The translations under genes were made by a program, and so were the position numbers. This document shows positions 28,650 through 36,470 of a stretch of 64,000 bases of DNA, in pieces (position 1 is the first letter of the stretch; every line of letters starts with the position of its first letter). This DNA comes from Photobacterium pectinilyticum (lineage in GTDB: Bacteria; Pseudomonadota; Gammaproteobacteria; Enterobacterales; Vibrionaceae): NCBI RefSeq assembly GCF_024357955.1, contig NZ_JANEYT010000027.1, positions 1-64,000 of the forward strand. The letters are read 5' to 3'. Under the pieces are notes generated by a model. It had not been told where the DNA came from, ran no database searches, and saw nothing but the letters and a program-made list of their open reading frames with translations.

Positions 28650-29021
28650 CTATCTACGTGGATTATCCACATGAATATAGCTATCACCCTGACGTTTATA
28701 GTAAAAATTATCAACGATCGCGTAACTTACTCCCGAAATAACCGCAAATGTTGCGATCTTAGGCAAACTGTTTCTTTTATAATGTTTATGTGATGGAGCC
28801 GATCTTTTATTTACAACAACGACCTTTGTCGGCGTCTTTTTTGCTGGAGCCTTCTTCACAACGGTAACCTTATTGCTTTTATTGTTAGAGTTGTGGTTAT
28901 GCTTTTTTGCTTCAACTCCCGAAGACATGCCCAAGCCACATACAATAACAACGGCTGTAACAATTGATTTCACTGTATGTGGATTTAAACCACTTTTTTT
29001 AGCATACGGATGTAAATTCAT
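28650..29021 (-). CDS. Small basic exported or membrane-anchored protein
   Basis: Not recognised. 123 residues, ATG preceded by GAGG at 6 bp. A hydrophobic segment at about 19-36 (IVTAVVIVCGLGMSSGVEA) is a signal peptide or anchor. It is followed by a very basic, low-complexity region (KKHNHNSNNKSNK, APAKKTPTKVVVV), then a second hydrophobic patch (IATFAVISGVSYAIVDNFYY) and the tail GDSYIHVDNPRR. The layout suggests a periplasmic protein with a positively charged linker that may bind the cell wall or nucleic acid; this is inference. It lies between the truncated GDSL frame and the MarR gene. Confidence 0.6.
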   Translation of the reverse strand: MNLHPYAKKSGLNPHTVKSIVTAVVIVCGLGMSSGVEAKKHNHNSNNKSNKVTVVKKAPAKKTPTKVVVVNKRSAPSHKHYKRNSLPKIATFAVISGVSYAIVDNFYYKRQGDSYIHVDNPRR

Positions 29022-29117
29022 AACGGACCTCTTGTTCTGTTATGAACAGTGTACATTAATTTATTTAAAGCAACGTTTTTTTAGGTAAAGTAATGTCAAT
29101 ATCTATTCGAATTCAAC

Positions 29118-29540
29118 TTATGCTAGATTCTCAGCCATCAAGCCTGTAATGCGCTCAAATTCTTTCAGCTCTTCGTTACTGATCCCTTTCATCATTCTCT
29201 CATTCATCTGACCATCAATAATGGCCAGGTTCGCCAAAATCTCAGCGCCTTCACTAGTAACCAACAAACATTGGCTGCGTTTATCTTCTGGATTTGGCAC
29301 TTTTTCGATCAAGCTCTGCTTAATCAGTTCATTGAGCAAACGGGTCACCTGAGCTTTGTCGCGATTTAAGAAATGAGCAATATCAACAGCAGTACATATT
29401 TGTTTTTTCTTGATAATTTTCAGTACACGCATATGCATAGGCGTAATGCTCAAATCCAGTTGCTCAATATGTTCATGCATGTGGCGCTTTAGCATATGGA
29501 CTAAGTGAAACACGCTTTCTAGTGACTTTGACTCTGACAT
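29118..29540 (-). CDS. MarR-family transcriptional regulator
   Basis: Winged-helix repressor of 140 residues. I use ATG 29540 (MSESKSLESV), preceded by AAGGATA; a longer frame would start inside the operator region. The wing-helix part is visible (CTAVDIAHFLNRDKAQVTRL, then LNELIKQSLIEKVPNPEDKR with the typical Asp-Arg wing). Twin palindromes in the gap with the divergent DUF2798 gene are likely its operators, so it should repress itself and the neighbour. Ligand unknown. Confidence 0.88.
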   Translation of the reverse strand: MSESKSLESVFHLVHMLKRHMHEHIEQLDLSITPMHMRVLKIIKKKQICTAVDIAHFLNRDKAQVTRLLNELIKQSLIEKVPNPEDKRSQCLLVTSEGAEILANLAIIDGQMNERMMKGISNEELKEFERITGLMAENLA

Positions 29541-29564
29541 CCAGGTATCCTTAAACGAAATATA

Positions 29565-29606
29565 GTTGACTTTATCAACCAAAACACTATAGTTGACATT
29601 ATCAAC
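29565..29606. promoter_or_regulatory. Two tandem operator palindromes of the MarR regulator
   Basis: GTTGACTTTATCAAC (29565-29579) and GTTGACATTATCAAC (29592-29606) are 14/15 identical, each with GTTGA / TCAAC arms, 27 bp apart from start to start, and both preceded by TATA. They lie between the divergent MarR and DUF2798 genes. Confidence 0.75.
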
Positions 29607-29640
29607 TTAATTGAAAGCAAATTCAAGTCTGGAGAATTAG

Positions 29641-30132
29641 ATGACTGCAGAAGCAACAATGACAGCCCCATTACCCACTCAAACGAAGACACCTTTGATC
29701 TACAAGATACTGGTCGTGCTAGGAATGATGACCTTGATGGGAGGCACTTTGACTGGAGTAATGACATACATGAACGTCGGTTTCACCGACACATTCTTAA
29801 TAGACTGGCTAACTTCATTTCTTAAAACTGTCCTGGTAATGATGCCAGTCGGGATGGTCATGATGACATTGGTCACCAAACTCGTTACCAAGCTGATGCC
29901 GAATGCCAGCGAGCATAAACGAAACCTCGTCGTAGGTTTGAATATGGCCGTAATTATGGAGTCAATTATGGCCTTTACAACGACCGCGAATAACATTGGT
30001 TTTAGCGACTTAAATCAGTTTACCCATAGTTGGCTACAAGGTTTTTTTGCAGCCCTGCCTATTGGCCTAACGTTGATCACTTTGATCTCATTAACAATTA
30101 AACCGAAAATCGAACGCTTTCTAAAAAGCTAA
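29641..30132 (+). CDS. DUF2798-family membrane protein
   Basis: Inner-membrane protein of 163 residues with two DUF2798 repeats, each a pair of helices: KILVVLGMMTLMGGTLTGVM plus FLKTVLVMMPVGMVMMTLVT, then LVVGLNMAVIMESIMAFTTT plus FFAALPIGLTLITLISLTIK. Function unknown; such genes are often placed next to MarR or TetR regulators. Its start is preceded by CTGGAGAA. Probably repressed by the divergent MarR protein through the twin operators, and cotranscribed with the DUF3861 gene 54 bp downstream. Confidence 0.85.
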   Translation: MTAEATMTAPLPTQTKTPLIYKILVVLGMMTLMGGTLTGVMTYMNVGFTDTFLIDWLTSFLKTVLVMMPVGMVMMTLVTKLVTKLMPNASEHKRNLVVGLNMAVIMESIMAFTTTANNIGFSDLNQFTHSWLQGFFAALPIGLTLITLISLTIKPKIERFLKS

Positions 30133-30186
30133 GCTATTCCATTGAATAAAATGGCAAATGAAGCATTGATAAATCTGGAGAGAAAC

Positions 30187-30483
30187 ATGAAACAGCCAAA
30201 CCACTACCGTATTACTATCGAACGCACCAATACTGAAAATGAAAGCAGCCAGCAAACGTTGCAGTTTGAAATGCAAGACCGAGAAGATATGTTTGCTATT
30301 GTTGAAAAGCTAAAGCAAGGCAGCGGCTTAGATGAACAGACGTCTACCCGTGTTGGTGTTGCATTGCGTCTACTTGGTCCTGCGATGATGCAAGACCGCA
30401 AGCACCCTGTATTTGTAGATTTCTTCCCGCACTTCAAGACATTCATGCAAAACGTGAAAAGCAAATTGAAAAACAACAGTTAA
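30187..30483 (+). CDS. DUF3861-family protein
   Basis: Small cytoplasmic protein of 98 residues from ATG 30187, with CTGGAGAG upstream. A longer frame from 30142 has no ribosome site. Pattern: HYRITIERTNTENES...LQFEMQDREDMFAIVEKLKQ, then SGLDEQTSTRVGVALRLLGP and a C-terminal amphipathic helix, which is the DUF3861 layout. Function unknown. Probably the second gene of the MarR-controlled unit. Confidence 0.78.
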   Translation: MKQPNHYRITIERTNTENESSQQTLQFEMQDREDMFAIVEKLKQGSGLDEQTSTRVGVALRLLGPAMMQDRKHPVFVDFFPHFKTFMQNVKSKLKNNS

Positions 30484-30503
30484 TCTTAAATATAGAGAAA
30501 ACC

Positions 30504-30530
30504 AAGCTGCCCAATTTCCATAGGCAGCTT
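30504..30530 (+). terminator. Weak hairpin terminator after the DUF3861 gene
   Basis: AAGCTGCC / GGCAGCTT stem with an 11-base loop, followed by CAGGTTTATA rather than a clean T-run. Confidence 0.45.
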
Positions 30531-30617
30531 CAGGTTTATACAGCAAGCAATGACTCAACTTAGTCGTAGCATCTAGCGATCTCGCTACAGATTGCCCCGT
30601 ACCATAGACTAACCTTA

Positions 30618-32996
30618 CTACCTCACATCAATCGTCCGACTGGCTTTACGGTATTGTACCTTCCACCCTTGCCAGCGTGGCAGTTCCCAGCGCTTGGGAT
30701 CGGCTTTACGATTCCCGCTTTCATGGACGGCCAATACCAGTTTTCGAGCTATATGGTATTCAATCCGCATGGTGAGATCGGTCAGCGAAACCCTGTAAGG
30801 ATAGGCTTGGTCAAAATCGGGGCGCTCCCAATCAGGTATACCATTAAACATGAAGTCATCAGTCGTGAATAACTCGAAGTCTTCAGCTGATTCAACCCCT
30901 AGCGCTTCTATCTGCTCACTAAGCCACTGACGAACTTCCACAGGCTGTGCAGCACGAGTACACACATCAGATTGGTATTTACCCATAGCCAAGTACAAAT
31001 TCCATTGATGGATATCCGCTGTAATTTTCTCGCTCAAGCCCGGTAAAATTGAACCCGCCAGAATCATATCGACAAATGTATCATGAGCAGAGGCCCCTTC
31101 CGGTACCACCCAGTCAGATTTAATCACACGTCCGGCATACACCTGCTGTTTTTCAACCAGGCAACCTTCATCCGACACACGCGTTTCGCCGAAGCTCGCT
31201 TCCCCCATCTCTAGTTGATTCATCAAATCAAAAGTGATTGGTGCCATACATGTAGCCAACACCAAATTTTGTTTAACCCCTTTGCCTGGCAACGCAAATT
31301 GATCAAACACGATGGCAGCTTCGGCATTTTCAGGAAAGCGACTCTCACGACCAGTACTAACTTCACTAAATCCATTGCCTAATGCCTGCCGCCTTTTCTG
31401 ACGACAGACAAAAACCAATTCAGGTGCGGCTTTCATTACTGCCGTCAGCCATGCACCTCTTTTTACCGAAGACGCCACTTCAAGTGCTGGCAATCCAAGG
31501 GCCTCACGCATCTGCTCAGATAGCATTTTCGCTTCAGCCAACACATCTTTGTCAAACGTTAGCCATTCCGGCTCACTACCGCGTAACAGCTTAATTAGAG
31601 CCATCGCGTCACAGTGCTTTGGCTCCCATTGAGTCAGTTTTTCACGGGCTTCTTCACCCGACGGCATCTGCCAAATCCGCTGATACACACTCAGCGAGGC
31701 AGCAAGATCGACCATGGCTTCTCGACTGGCTTTATCAGGCATCGCCGTGATCAGATGGGCAAACAGCGTATCAATGGGTAGCGGATATAAGATTTGACCA
31801 TGCTCTGTGGCCGCCCCGTCATTATCTATTGCCTGCATCTGGATGAGTTTATCCTTAGCAAGCAATAAAGACTTTTCAGGCACCGTATCAACAAAACTCA
31901 GTGTCTCGAACGGGTAGCCACAGCAAGCCGCAGCAAGCATAGGTTCGACGAGTTCTTCACGTTGCATTTCTGGCGGTGTAATAAACTCAAGCGGTGCTGC
32001 CTTGCCATACAGTCTAATGCACGTACCGTCAGTCACCCGCCCCGCCCGGCCTTTGCGCTGTTCGGCGCTGGTCTGGGAGATGGCATGCAACCCTAGCACC
32101 GTTCGCCCGTTTCGCTGGTGAGTTCGGCGCTCTAGGCCAGTATCAATAATCAAGGTCACGCCGGGGATGGTCAGCGAGGTCTCCGCAACATTGGTAGCCA
32201 GAATAATTCGCTGTTTATCACTTTCGGTCAGCGCACGATGACGCTCATCATCACTGACAGATGCATGTAAAGGAATGATGTCTATCATACCCAGTTCAAT
32301 TTTATCCCGTAGGGCCTGCTTCAATGTCGATAAACATTGAGCGATTTCCTTTCGTCCCGGCAAAAACACCAAGATATCTTGATGCTGCTCATACCGAGTC
32401 ACCACAGTCTCTTTGACCTTCTTTTCAAGATCACGAATATCCGGCATGTTTCGGCTATCGGTCGCTATATGCTCAACGGCAACTTGAAAGTTGCGCCCTT
32501 CCGCCCGCAGACATTCCCCTTGAAGGTAAATCGCCAGTCGCTCGCTGTCCAAGGTTGCGGAAGTCACCACTAACCGGTGGTTGTTTTCCTGCTTGAGCAT
32601 CGCCAACAGCAAATCGGTATCCCAACGCCTTTCGTGGAACTCATCAATAATTACCGTGGTAAAGCTTGCTAGCCCGTCTTCGCTCAACCAACGCAAAGCG
32701 ACACCAGGCGTGACAAACACAACTTGTGTGTCATCTGAAAAGAAATTCTCAAAGCGGATAGCATAACCTACCGACTTACCGATTTTCTCCTCCCTTTCAC
32801 TGGCAACAAATTCAGCCAAGGAGCGGCAAGCGACCCTTCGGGGTTCGACCACTAAAACACGTCCGCACGTAGCAGCCCAAATAGGAAGTCGAGTCGATTT
32901 ACCCGAGCCAGTTTCTGCCGAAACGACAAGGTGGGATTGTTCAAGAGAGGCAAGGAACTCGGCTTTGAGCGAGTCAATAGGCAATGAGATAGACAT
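30618..32996 (-). CDS. hrpB: HrpB-like DEAH/DEFH-box helicase
   Basis: ATP-dependent helicase of 792 residues (E. coli HrpB 809). Walker A SAETGSGKSTRLPIW at about 26-40, motif II written DEFHERRWDTDLLLAML (HrpB proteins also carry DEFH), motif III SATLDSERLAIYL, then ATNVAETSLTIPGVTLIIDT and QRKGRAGRVTDGTCIRLY (motifs V and VI). A helicase-associated domain and a C-terminal region ending LPRWQGWKVQYRKASRTIDV follow. The sequence is rather diverged from enteric HrpB, so it may be a paralogous subfamily; the symbol is given with reserve. Role of HrpB in vivo is poorly known. Confidence 0.8.
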   Translation of the reverse strand: MSISLPIDSLKAEFLASLEQSHLVVSAETGSGKSTRLPIWAATCGRVLVVEPRRVACRSLAEFVASEREEKIGKSVGYAIRFENFFSDDTQVVFVTPGVALRWLSEDGLASFTTVIIDEFHERRWDTDLLLAMLKQENNHRLVVTSATLDSERLAIYLQGECLRAEGRNFQVAVEHIATDSRNMPDIRDLEKKVKETVVTRYEQHQDILVFLPGRKEIAQCLSTLKQALRDKIELGMIDIIPLHASVSDDERHRALTESDKQRIILATNVAETSLTIPGVTLIIDTGLERRTHQRNGRTVLGLHAISQTSAEQRKGRAGRVTDGTCIRLYGKAAPLEFITPPEMQREELVEPMLAAACCGYPFETLSFVDTVPEKSLLLAKDKLIQMQAIDNDGAATEHGQILYPLPIDTLFAHLITAMPDKASREAMVDLAASLSVYQRIWQMPSGEEAREKLTQWEPKHCDAMALIKLLRGSEPEWLTFDKDVLAEAKMLSEQMREALGLPALEVASSVKRGAWLTAVMKAAPELVFVCRQKRRQALGNGFSEVSTGRESRFPENAEAAIVFDQFALPGKGVKQNLVLATCMAPITFDLMNQLEMGEASFGETRVSDEGCLVEKQQVYAGRVIKSDWVVPEGASAHDTFVDMILAGSILPGLSEKITADIHQWNLYLAMGKYQSDVCTRAAQPVEVRQWLSEQIEALGVESAEDFELFTTDDFMFNGIPDWERPDFDQAYPYRVSLTDLTMRIEYHIARKLVLAVHESGNRKADPKRWELPRWQGWKVQYRKASRTIDVR

Positions 32997-33093
32997 GACA
33001 AGTATTTAATTCAACAACATGAATCGTATTGTGGCAATAATTACTGGTTATGTCATGGCTAGCGGTTAAATGAACCGCTGAATTGCCGACAAA

Positions 33094-33513
33094 TTAAGAC
33101 AGATTATTTGCCAGTTCCAAACACAGTTTACGCAGCAACTCCACATCTTCGGCCTTCATACTGGATTTTGCCTCTAACTGTGCCTTTAGATCTTTGGCTT
33201 TATCTCGCAGGGCAAGGCCTTCACGGGTCAATGAAATGACTTTTTTTCTCTCATCCTCAGCCGAGACTTTGCGAGTCAATAGCGCTTTCGCCTCAAGACG
33301 CTTCACTATCGGCGTTAATGTGCCCGAATCTAACTGGGTACTGATAGAGACCTCTTTGAGGCTTACCCCATCGTTATACCAAAGTGCCTGCATCACAATG
33401 TATTGCGGATAGGTCAAATCAAATTCGTCCAGCAACGGGCGATAAGCCCTGACCAACGCATTCGAGGCGGTATACAAGGCAAAACACACATTGTCAGAAA
33501 GCTTATGGGCCAT
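33094..33513 (-). CDS. OhrR-like MarR-family regulator
   Basis: Winged-helix regulator of 139 residues. The N-terminus MAHKLSDNVCFALYTASNAL matches the OhrR pattern in which a single reactive Cys (here Cys10) senses organic hydroperoxide. The HTH (VSLKEVSISTQLDSGTLTPI) and wing (SAEDERKKVISLT) fit MarR proteins. Usual partner is ohr, but here the divergent gene is a quinone/NADP oxidoreductase. Two GC-rich near-identical palindromic sites lie in the gap. I cannot exclude a non-peroxide ligand. Confidence 0.82.
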   Translation of the reverse strand: MAHKLSDNVCFALYTASNALVRAYRPLLDEFDLTYPQYIVMQALWYNDGVSLKEVSISTQLDSGTLTPIVKRLEAKALLTRKVSAEDERKKVISLTREGLALRDKAKDLKAQLEAKSSMKAEDVELLRKLCLELANNLS

Positions 33514-33579
33514 ACTAAGATCCGAGTTAATTTATCGATTTCACTGCGATGATAACAGAAACATTGAAGAACAAAATAC

Positions 33580-33592
33580 ATTGCGCACAAAT
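33580..33592. promoter_or_regulatory. Putative OhrR-like operator, site 1
   Basis: ATTGCGCACAAAT. The core TTGCGCACAA matches the core TTGCGCGCAA of the perfect palindrome at 33653-33664 at nine of ten positions. It is 67 bp before the regulator's start codon. Confidence 0.5.
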
Positions 33593-33652
33593 TATTTTCC
33601 CACAAAGCTATTGCATCTTTTCGTCGCTATCAGTAAGTTAATAGACAAATAG

Positions 33653-33664
33653 TTTGCGCGCAAA
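33653..33664. promoter_or_regulatory. Putative OhrR-like operator, site 2
   Basis: TTTGCGCGCAAA, a perfect 12-bp palindrome, 75 bp before the start of the oxidoreductase gene. With site 1 it gives one site near each divergent promoter. Confidence 0.55.
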
Positions 33665-33739
33665 TGTTTTATGCAGCAACGAATACGACAACTATCAAAC
33701 CAGTTAGATCGTATCAAACAGAACTGATAAGGATTGAGA

Positions 33740-34735
33740 ATGAACAGCCAACAGATCCATCTTGCATCCCGCCCAGAGGGCACGCCAACAACAGATAACT
33801 TTGAGCTTCATTCAACGGCGCTTCCCGATCCAAGAGAAGGAGAAGTTCTAGTAAAAAATACCTGGATGTCCGTCGACCCCTATATGCGTGGCCGCATGGT
33901 TGATCGCAAAAGTTATGTGCCGCCATTCCAGATTGGTGAAGCACTCGAAGGCGGAGCAATTGGTGAAGTGACCGAGTCCAACAATCCTGATTTCCCTGTG
34001 GGAAGCAAAGTAAGCAGCATGTTAGGTTGGCGCACTCACTTCATCAGCAACGGCGAAGGGTTAACGCGACTGCCTGAAACTGCCCTGCCTGACCAAAGCT
34101 TCCTTGGTATTATGGGTATGCCGGGTATGACTGCGTGGACTGGTCTATTCCGTATCGCGGAATTAAAACCAACAGACACAGTGTTTATTTCGGCAGCATC
34201 TGGCGCTGTAGGGAGCATTGCCTGCCAGATTGCAAAAATGCATGGCTGCAAGGTGATTGGTTCGGTCGGTTCTCAAGAAAAAGCCGATTACCTGCTTTCA
34301 CTAGGTGTCGATGCGGTAATCAACTACAAAGAAACAAACAACTTGACTCAAGCTCTAGCAGAAGCAGCTCCGCAAGGGATTGATGTATATTTTGAAAATG
34401 TTGGCGGAGAACACTTGGAAGCAACCCTTAACAATATGAATGATTATGGTCGCATTGCGGTATGTGGTTTGATTTCTCAGTACAATGCAACAGAGCCACA
34501 GCCAGGCCCAAGTAACATGGCGATGCTTATCATCAAAAAGCTAAAAATGCAGGGCTTCATTGTCTTTGATCACTGGGCACACTACGGCGAATATGCACAG
34601 CAGATGGGCCAATGGATTACTGAAGGCAAAATAAAATGGGAAGAAACCGTGTTCGAAGGTATCGACCAAGCCCCCAATGCTTTCATTGGCCTTTTTGAAG
34701 GTAAAAACAAAGGCAAGATGCTCGTTAAGCTATAA
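33740..34735 (+). CDS. Zinc-independent NADP-dependent MDR oxidoreductase (CurA/LTB4DH-like)
   Basis: Enone or quinone reductase of 331 residues from ATG 33740 (AAGGA upstream). Pattern of the leukotriene B4 12-hydroxydehydrogenase/CurA group: WMSVDPYMRGRMVDRKSYVP at the N-terminus, GIMGMPGMTAWTGLFRIAEL, and the nucleotide-binding stretch FISAASGAVGSIACQIAKMH. No structural or catalytic zinc cysteines are present. Likely reduces activated double bonds of toxic enones with NADPH. Placed head to head with the OhrR-like regulator, so probably induced by oxidative or electrophile stress (inference). Confidence 0.9.
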   Translation: MNSQQIHLASRPEGTPTTDNFELHSTALPDPREGEVLVKNTWMSVDPYMRGRMVDRKSYVPPFQIGEALEGGAIGEVTESNNPDFPVGSKVSSMLGWRTHFISNGEGLTRLPETALPDQSFLGIMGMPGMTAWTGLFRIAELKPTDTVFISAASGAVGSIACQIAKMHGCKVIGSVGSQEKADYLLSLGVDAVINYKETNNLTQALAEAAPQGIDVYFENVGGEHLEATLNNMNDYGRIAVCGLISQYNATEPQPGPSNMAMLIIKKLKMQGFIVFDHWAHYGEYAQQMGQWITEGKIKWEETVFEGIDQAPNAFIGLFEGKNKGKMLVKL

Positions 34736-34760
34736 CACATCAGCTTGAGCCTATCTGACA

Positions 34761-34800
34761 AAGCCACCAACATTGCAGAGTTGGTGGCTTTCATTGCTTT
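34761..34800 (+). terminator. Terminator after the MDR oxidoreductase
   Basis: AAGCCACCAAC-ATTGCAGA-GTTGGTGGCTT stem followed by a T-rich tract (TCATTGCTTTT). Confidence 0.85.
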
Positions 34801-34954
34801 TCGGTAACGTAGCTAAGGCATGCTGATTGAGAAATACCCCACCTCGCTAAAATCCATCGCTATCCAGTCATATTCTTTCATAAACCATTGACATTTAGCT
34901 GTAACTCCCTAGCTTATACCTCACTGAGCATTATCCAATGAGGCAAACGTCATC

Positions 34955-35857
34955 ATGACTCGCAAAGAGATTTTTAATCCTGAGCTTTGGGAAGAAGTTC
35001 CAGGGTTCGACTTTGAAGATATCACTTACCACCGTGCCAAAGATCAAGGTACTGTTCGTGTTGCACTCAACCGTCCAGGCTGCCTGAACGCCTTCCGACC
35101 AAAAACGGTTGACGAGCTTTACACAGCGCTAGATCACGCTCGCCAATGGTCTGATGTTGGTTGTGTCTTCATTACCGGTAACGGCCCATCAGAAAAAGGC
35201 CAATGGTCATTCTCTTCAGGCGGCGATCAGCGCATTCGCGGTAAAGACGGTTACAAATACGAAGGTGAAGGTGAAGAAGCCGGTAAAGCAGACGTTGCTC
35301 GCATGGGTCGCCTTCATATCCTTGAAGTTCAGCGCTTAATCCGCTTTATGCCTAAAGTGGTTATCGCTGTCGTTCCGGGTTGGGCTGTTGGTGGCGGTCA
35401 TAGCTTACATGTTGTTTGTGATCTGACATTGGCGTCGAAAGAGTATGCCGTTTTCAAACAGACTGATCCAGATGTTGCTTCATTCGATTCAGGTTACGGC
35501 TCTGCTTACTTGGCCAAGATGATCGGCCAAAAACGTGCCCGTGAAATCTTCTTCTGTGGCTTCAACTACAGTGCTCAAGAAGCGTATGAAATGGGTATGG
35601 TAAACAAAGTTGTTGACCACTTTGAGCTGGAAGAAGAAGCCCTTCGTTGGGCTAAAGAGATCAACAGCAAATCACCAACGGCTATGCGTATGCTGAAATA
35701 TGGCTTCAACTTGCCAGATGATGGTTTGGTCGGACAGCAACTATTTGCCGGTGAAGCAACCCGTCTTGCTTACGGCACTGATGAAGCCCAAGAAGGCCGT
35801 GATGCGTTCCTAGAAAAACGCGACCAAGACTTTAGTAAATTCCCGTGGCATTACTAA
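34955..35857 (+). CDS. menB: 1,4-dihydroxy-2-naphthoyl-CoA synthase, type II
   Basis: Crotonase-fold enzyme that closes the naphthoate ring in menaquinone synthesis, 300 residues. The MenB signature is present (FSSGGDQRIRGKDGYKYEGE, GWAVGGGHSLHVVCDLTLAS, KSPTAMRMLKYGFNLPDDG). It follows the longer mycobacterial-type pattern rather than the 285-residue E. coli type. Residue 171 is Asp (FKQTDPDVASFD), as in type II MenB, where Asp replaces the bicarbonate bound by type I enzymes that have Gly there. It stands alone, away from any other men gene in the window. Menaquinone is the quinol used by DMSO reductase. Confidence 0.9.
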   Translation: MTRKEIFNPELWEEVPGFDFEDITYHRAKDQGTVRVALNRPGCLNAFRPKTVDELYTALDHARQWSDVGCVFITGNGPSEKGQWSFSSGGDQRIRGKDGYKYEGEGEEAGKADVARMGRLHILEVQRLIRFMPKVVIAVVPGWAVGGGHSLHVVCDLTLASKEYAVFKQTDPDVASFDSGYGSAYLAKMIGQKRAREIFFCGFNYSAQEAYEMGMVNKVVDHFELEEEALRWAKEINSKSPTAMRMLKYGFNLPDDGLVGQQLFAGEATRLAYGTDEAQEGRDAFLEKRDQDFSKFPWHY

Positions 35858-35975
35858 TTATTAAGTCGATTAAATAAATAAACGCGCCCGCAGTCTATTT
35901 AAAATTGGTGGGCGCTTAACCCTTAACAGGATTCAACCAAATCTGTTTTGCGCTTGAAAACACACCGCAACGCTT

Positions 35976-36086
35976 TTATACCGCCTTCAAATATTCACCG
36001 CTTTTCGAGTGGCCGTATACATCATGGTGTTCTGGCATGGTTTCTTTGTCGTTAATCATGATCTCATCCAACCAGAAATCTGTCAC
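35976..36086 (-). pseudogene. Possible 36-codon gene remnant or small ORF
   Basis: On the minus strand a frame reads TDFWLDEIMINDKETMPEHH, then DVYGHSKSGEYLKAV and a stop. Its composition is that of a normal soluble protein, unlike the surrounding AT-rich DNA. A stop lies just upstream and no ribosome site precedes the GTG; an internal ATG (MINDKETMPEHH) has GGATGAG at a usable distance. It could be the 3' end of a lost gene or a 27-residue peptide. Family not recognised. Confidence 0.35.
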
Positions 36087-36424
36087 TTATGACAAAATAA
36101 TGGAGATCGAAATAACAGTAATAATGACCTGTAAGATGTACTTTTCATTATGCTTTTATATATGTTGTTCAATTTGCGACTGCATTTTTACCATAAATAA
36201 AAAAAATCCCTTACATCTGAAACATAAGGGCAAATCCCTAGCATATGGGTTATTATTCACTGTCATTCAGAGAGCACATTAAAGATAAATCGCACTACCA
36301 CTTTACTCCCTCTGACTGACAAAATGATTATATCTAATCCGTAATTATGTTTGGAATTACAGTTATTCCAACTTGGTTCATGGCTTTCAAAAAAACACTA
36401 GCTGAAACAGCTTCAATTCATCTA

Positions 36425-36441
36425 TGATTAGTAGATAATCA
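36425..36441. promoter_or_regulatory. LysR-type operator candidate
   Basis: TGATTA-GTAGA-TAATCA, perfect six-base arms, containing a T-N11-A core. It lies 30 bp before the LysR gene at 36471, suitable for autoregulation. Confidence 0.5.
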
Positions 36442-36470
36442 ACCCCATGGGAATTAAAAATTATTGATTT

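Larger units (their letters stand above)
35858..36470. other. 613-bp gap between menB and the LysR gene
   Basis: AT-rich and mostly featureless. It holds an inverted repeat GCGCCCGC...GTGGGCGC near 35884 (possible menB terminator, no T-run), a short minus-strand coding-like stretch (35976-36086), a 13-bp palindrome AGCTGAAACAGCT at 36400-36412 and a second palindrome at 36425-36441 that may serve the LysR gene. An 81-codon plus-strand frame at 36037-36282 has low-complexity composition and no ribosome site, so I do not call it. Confidence 0.5.

Noticed and set aside
36037..36282. 81-codon plus-strand frame in the menB-LysR gap
   Set aside because: Low-complexity Ile/Met/Cys/Phe-rich product and no ribosome site; better explained as AT-rich non-coding DNA.
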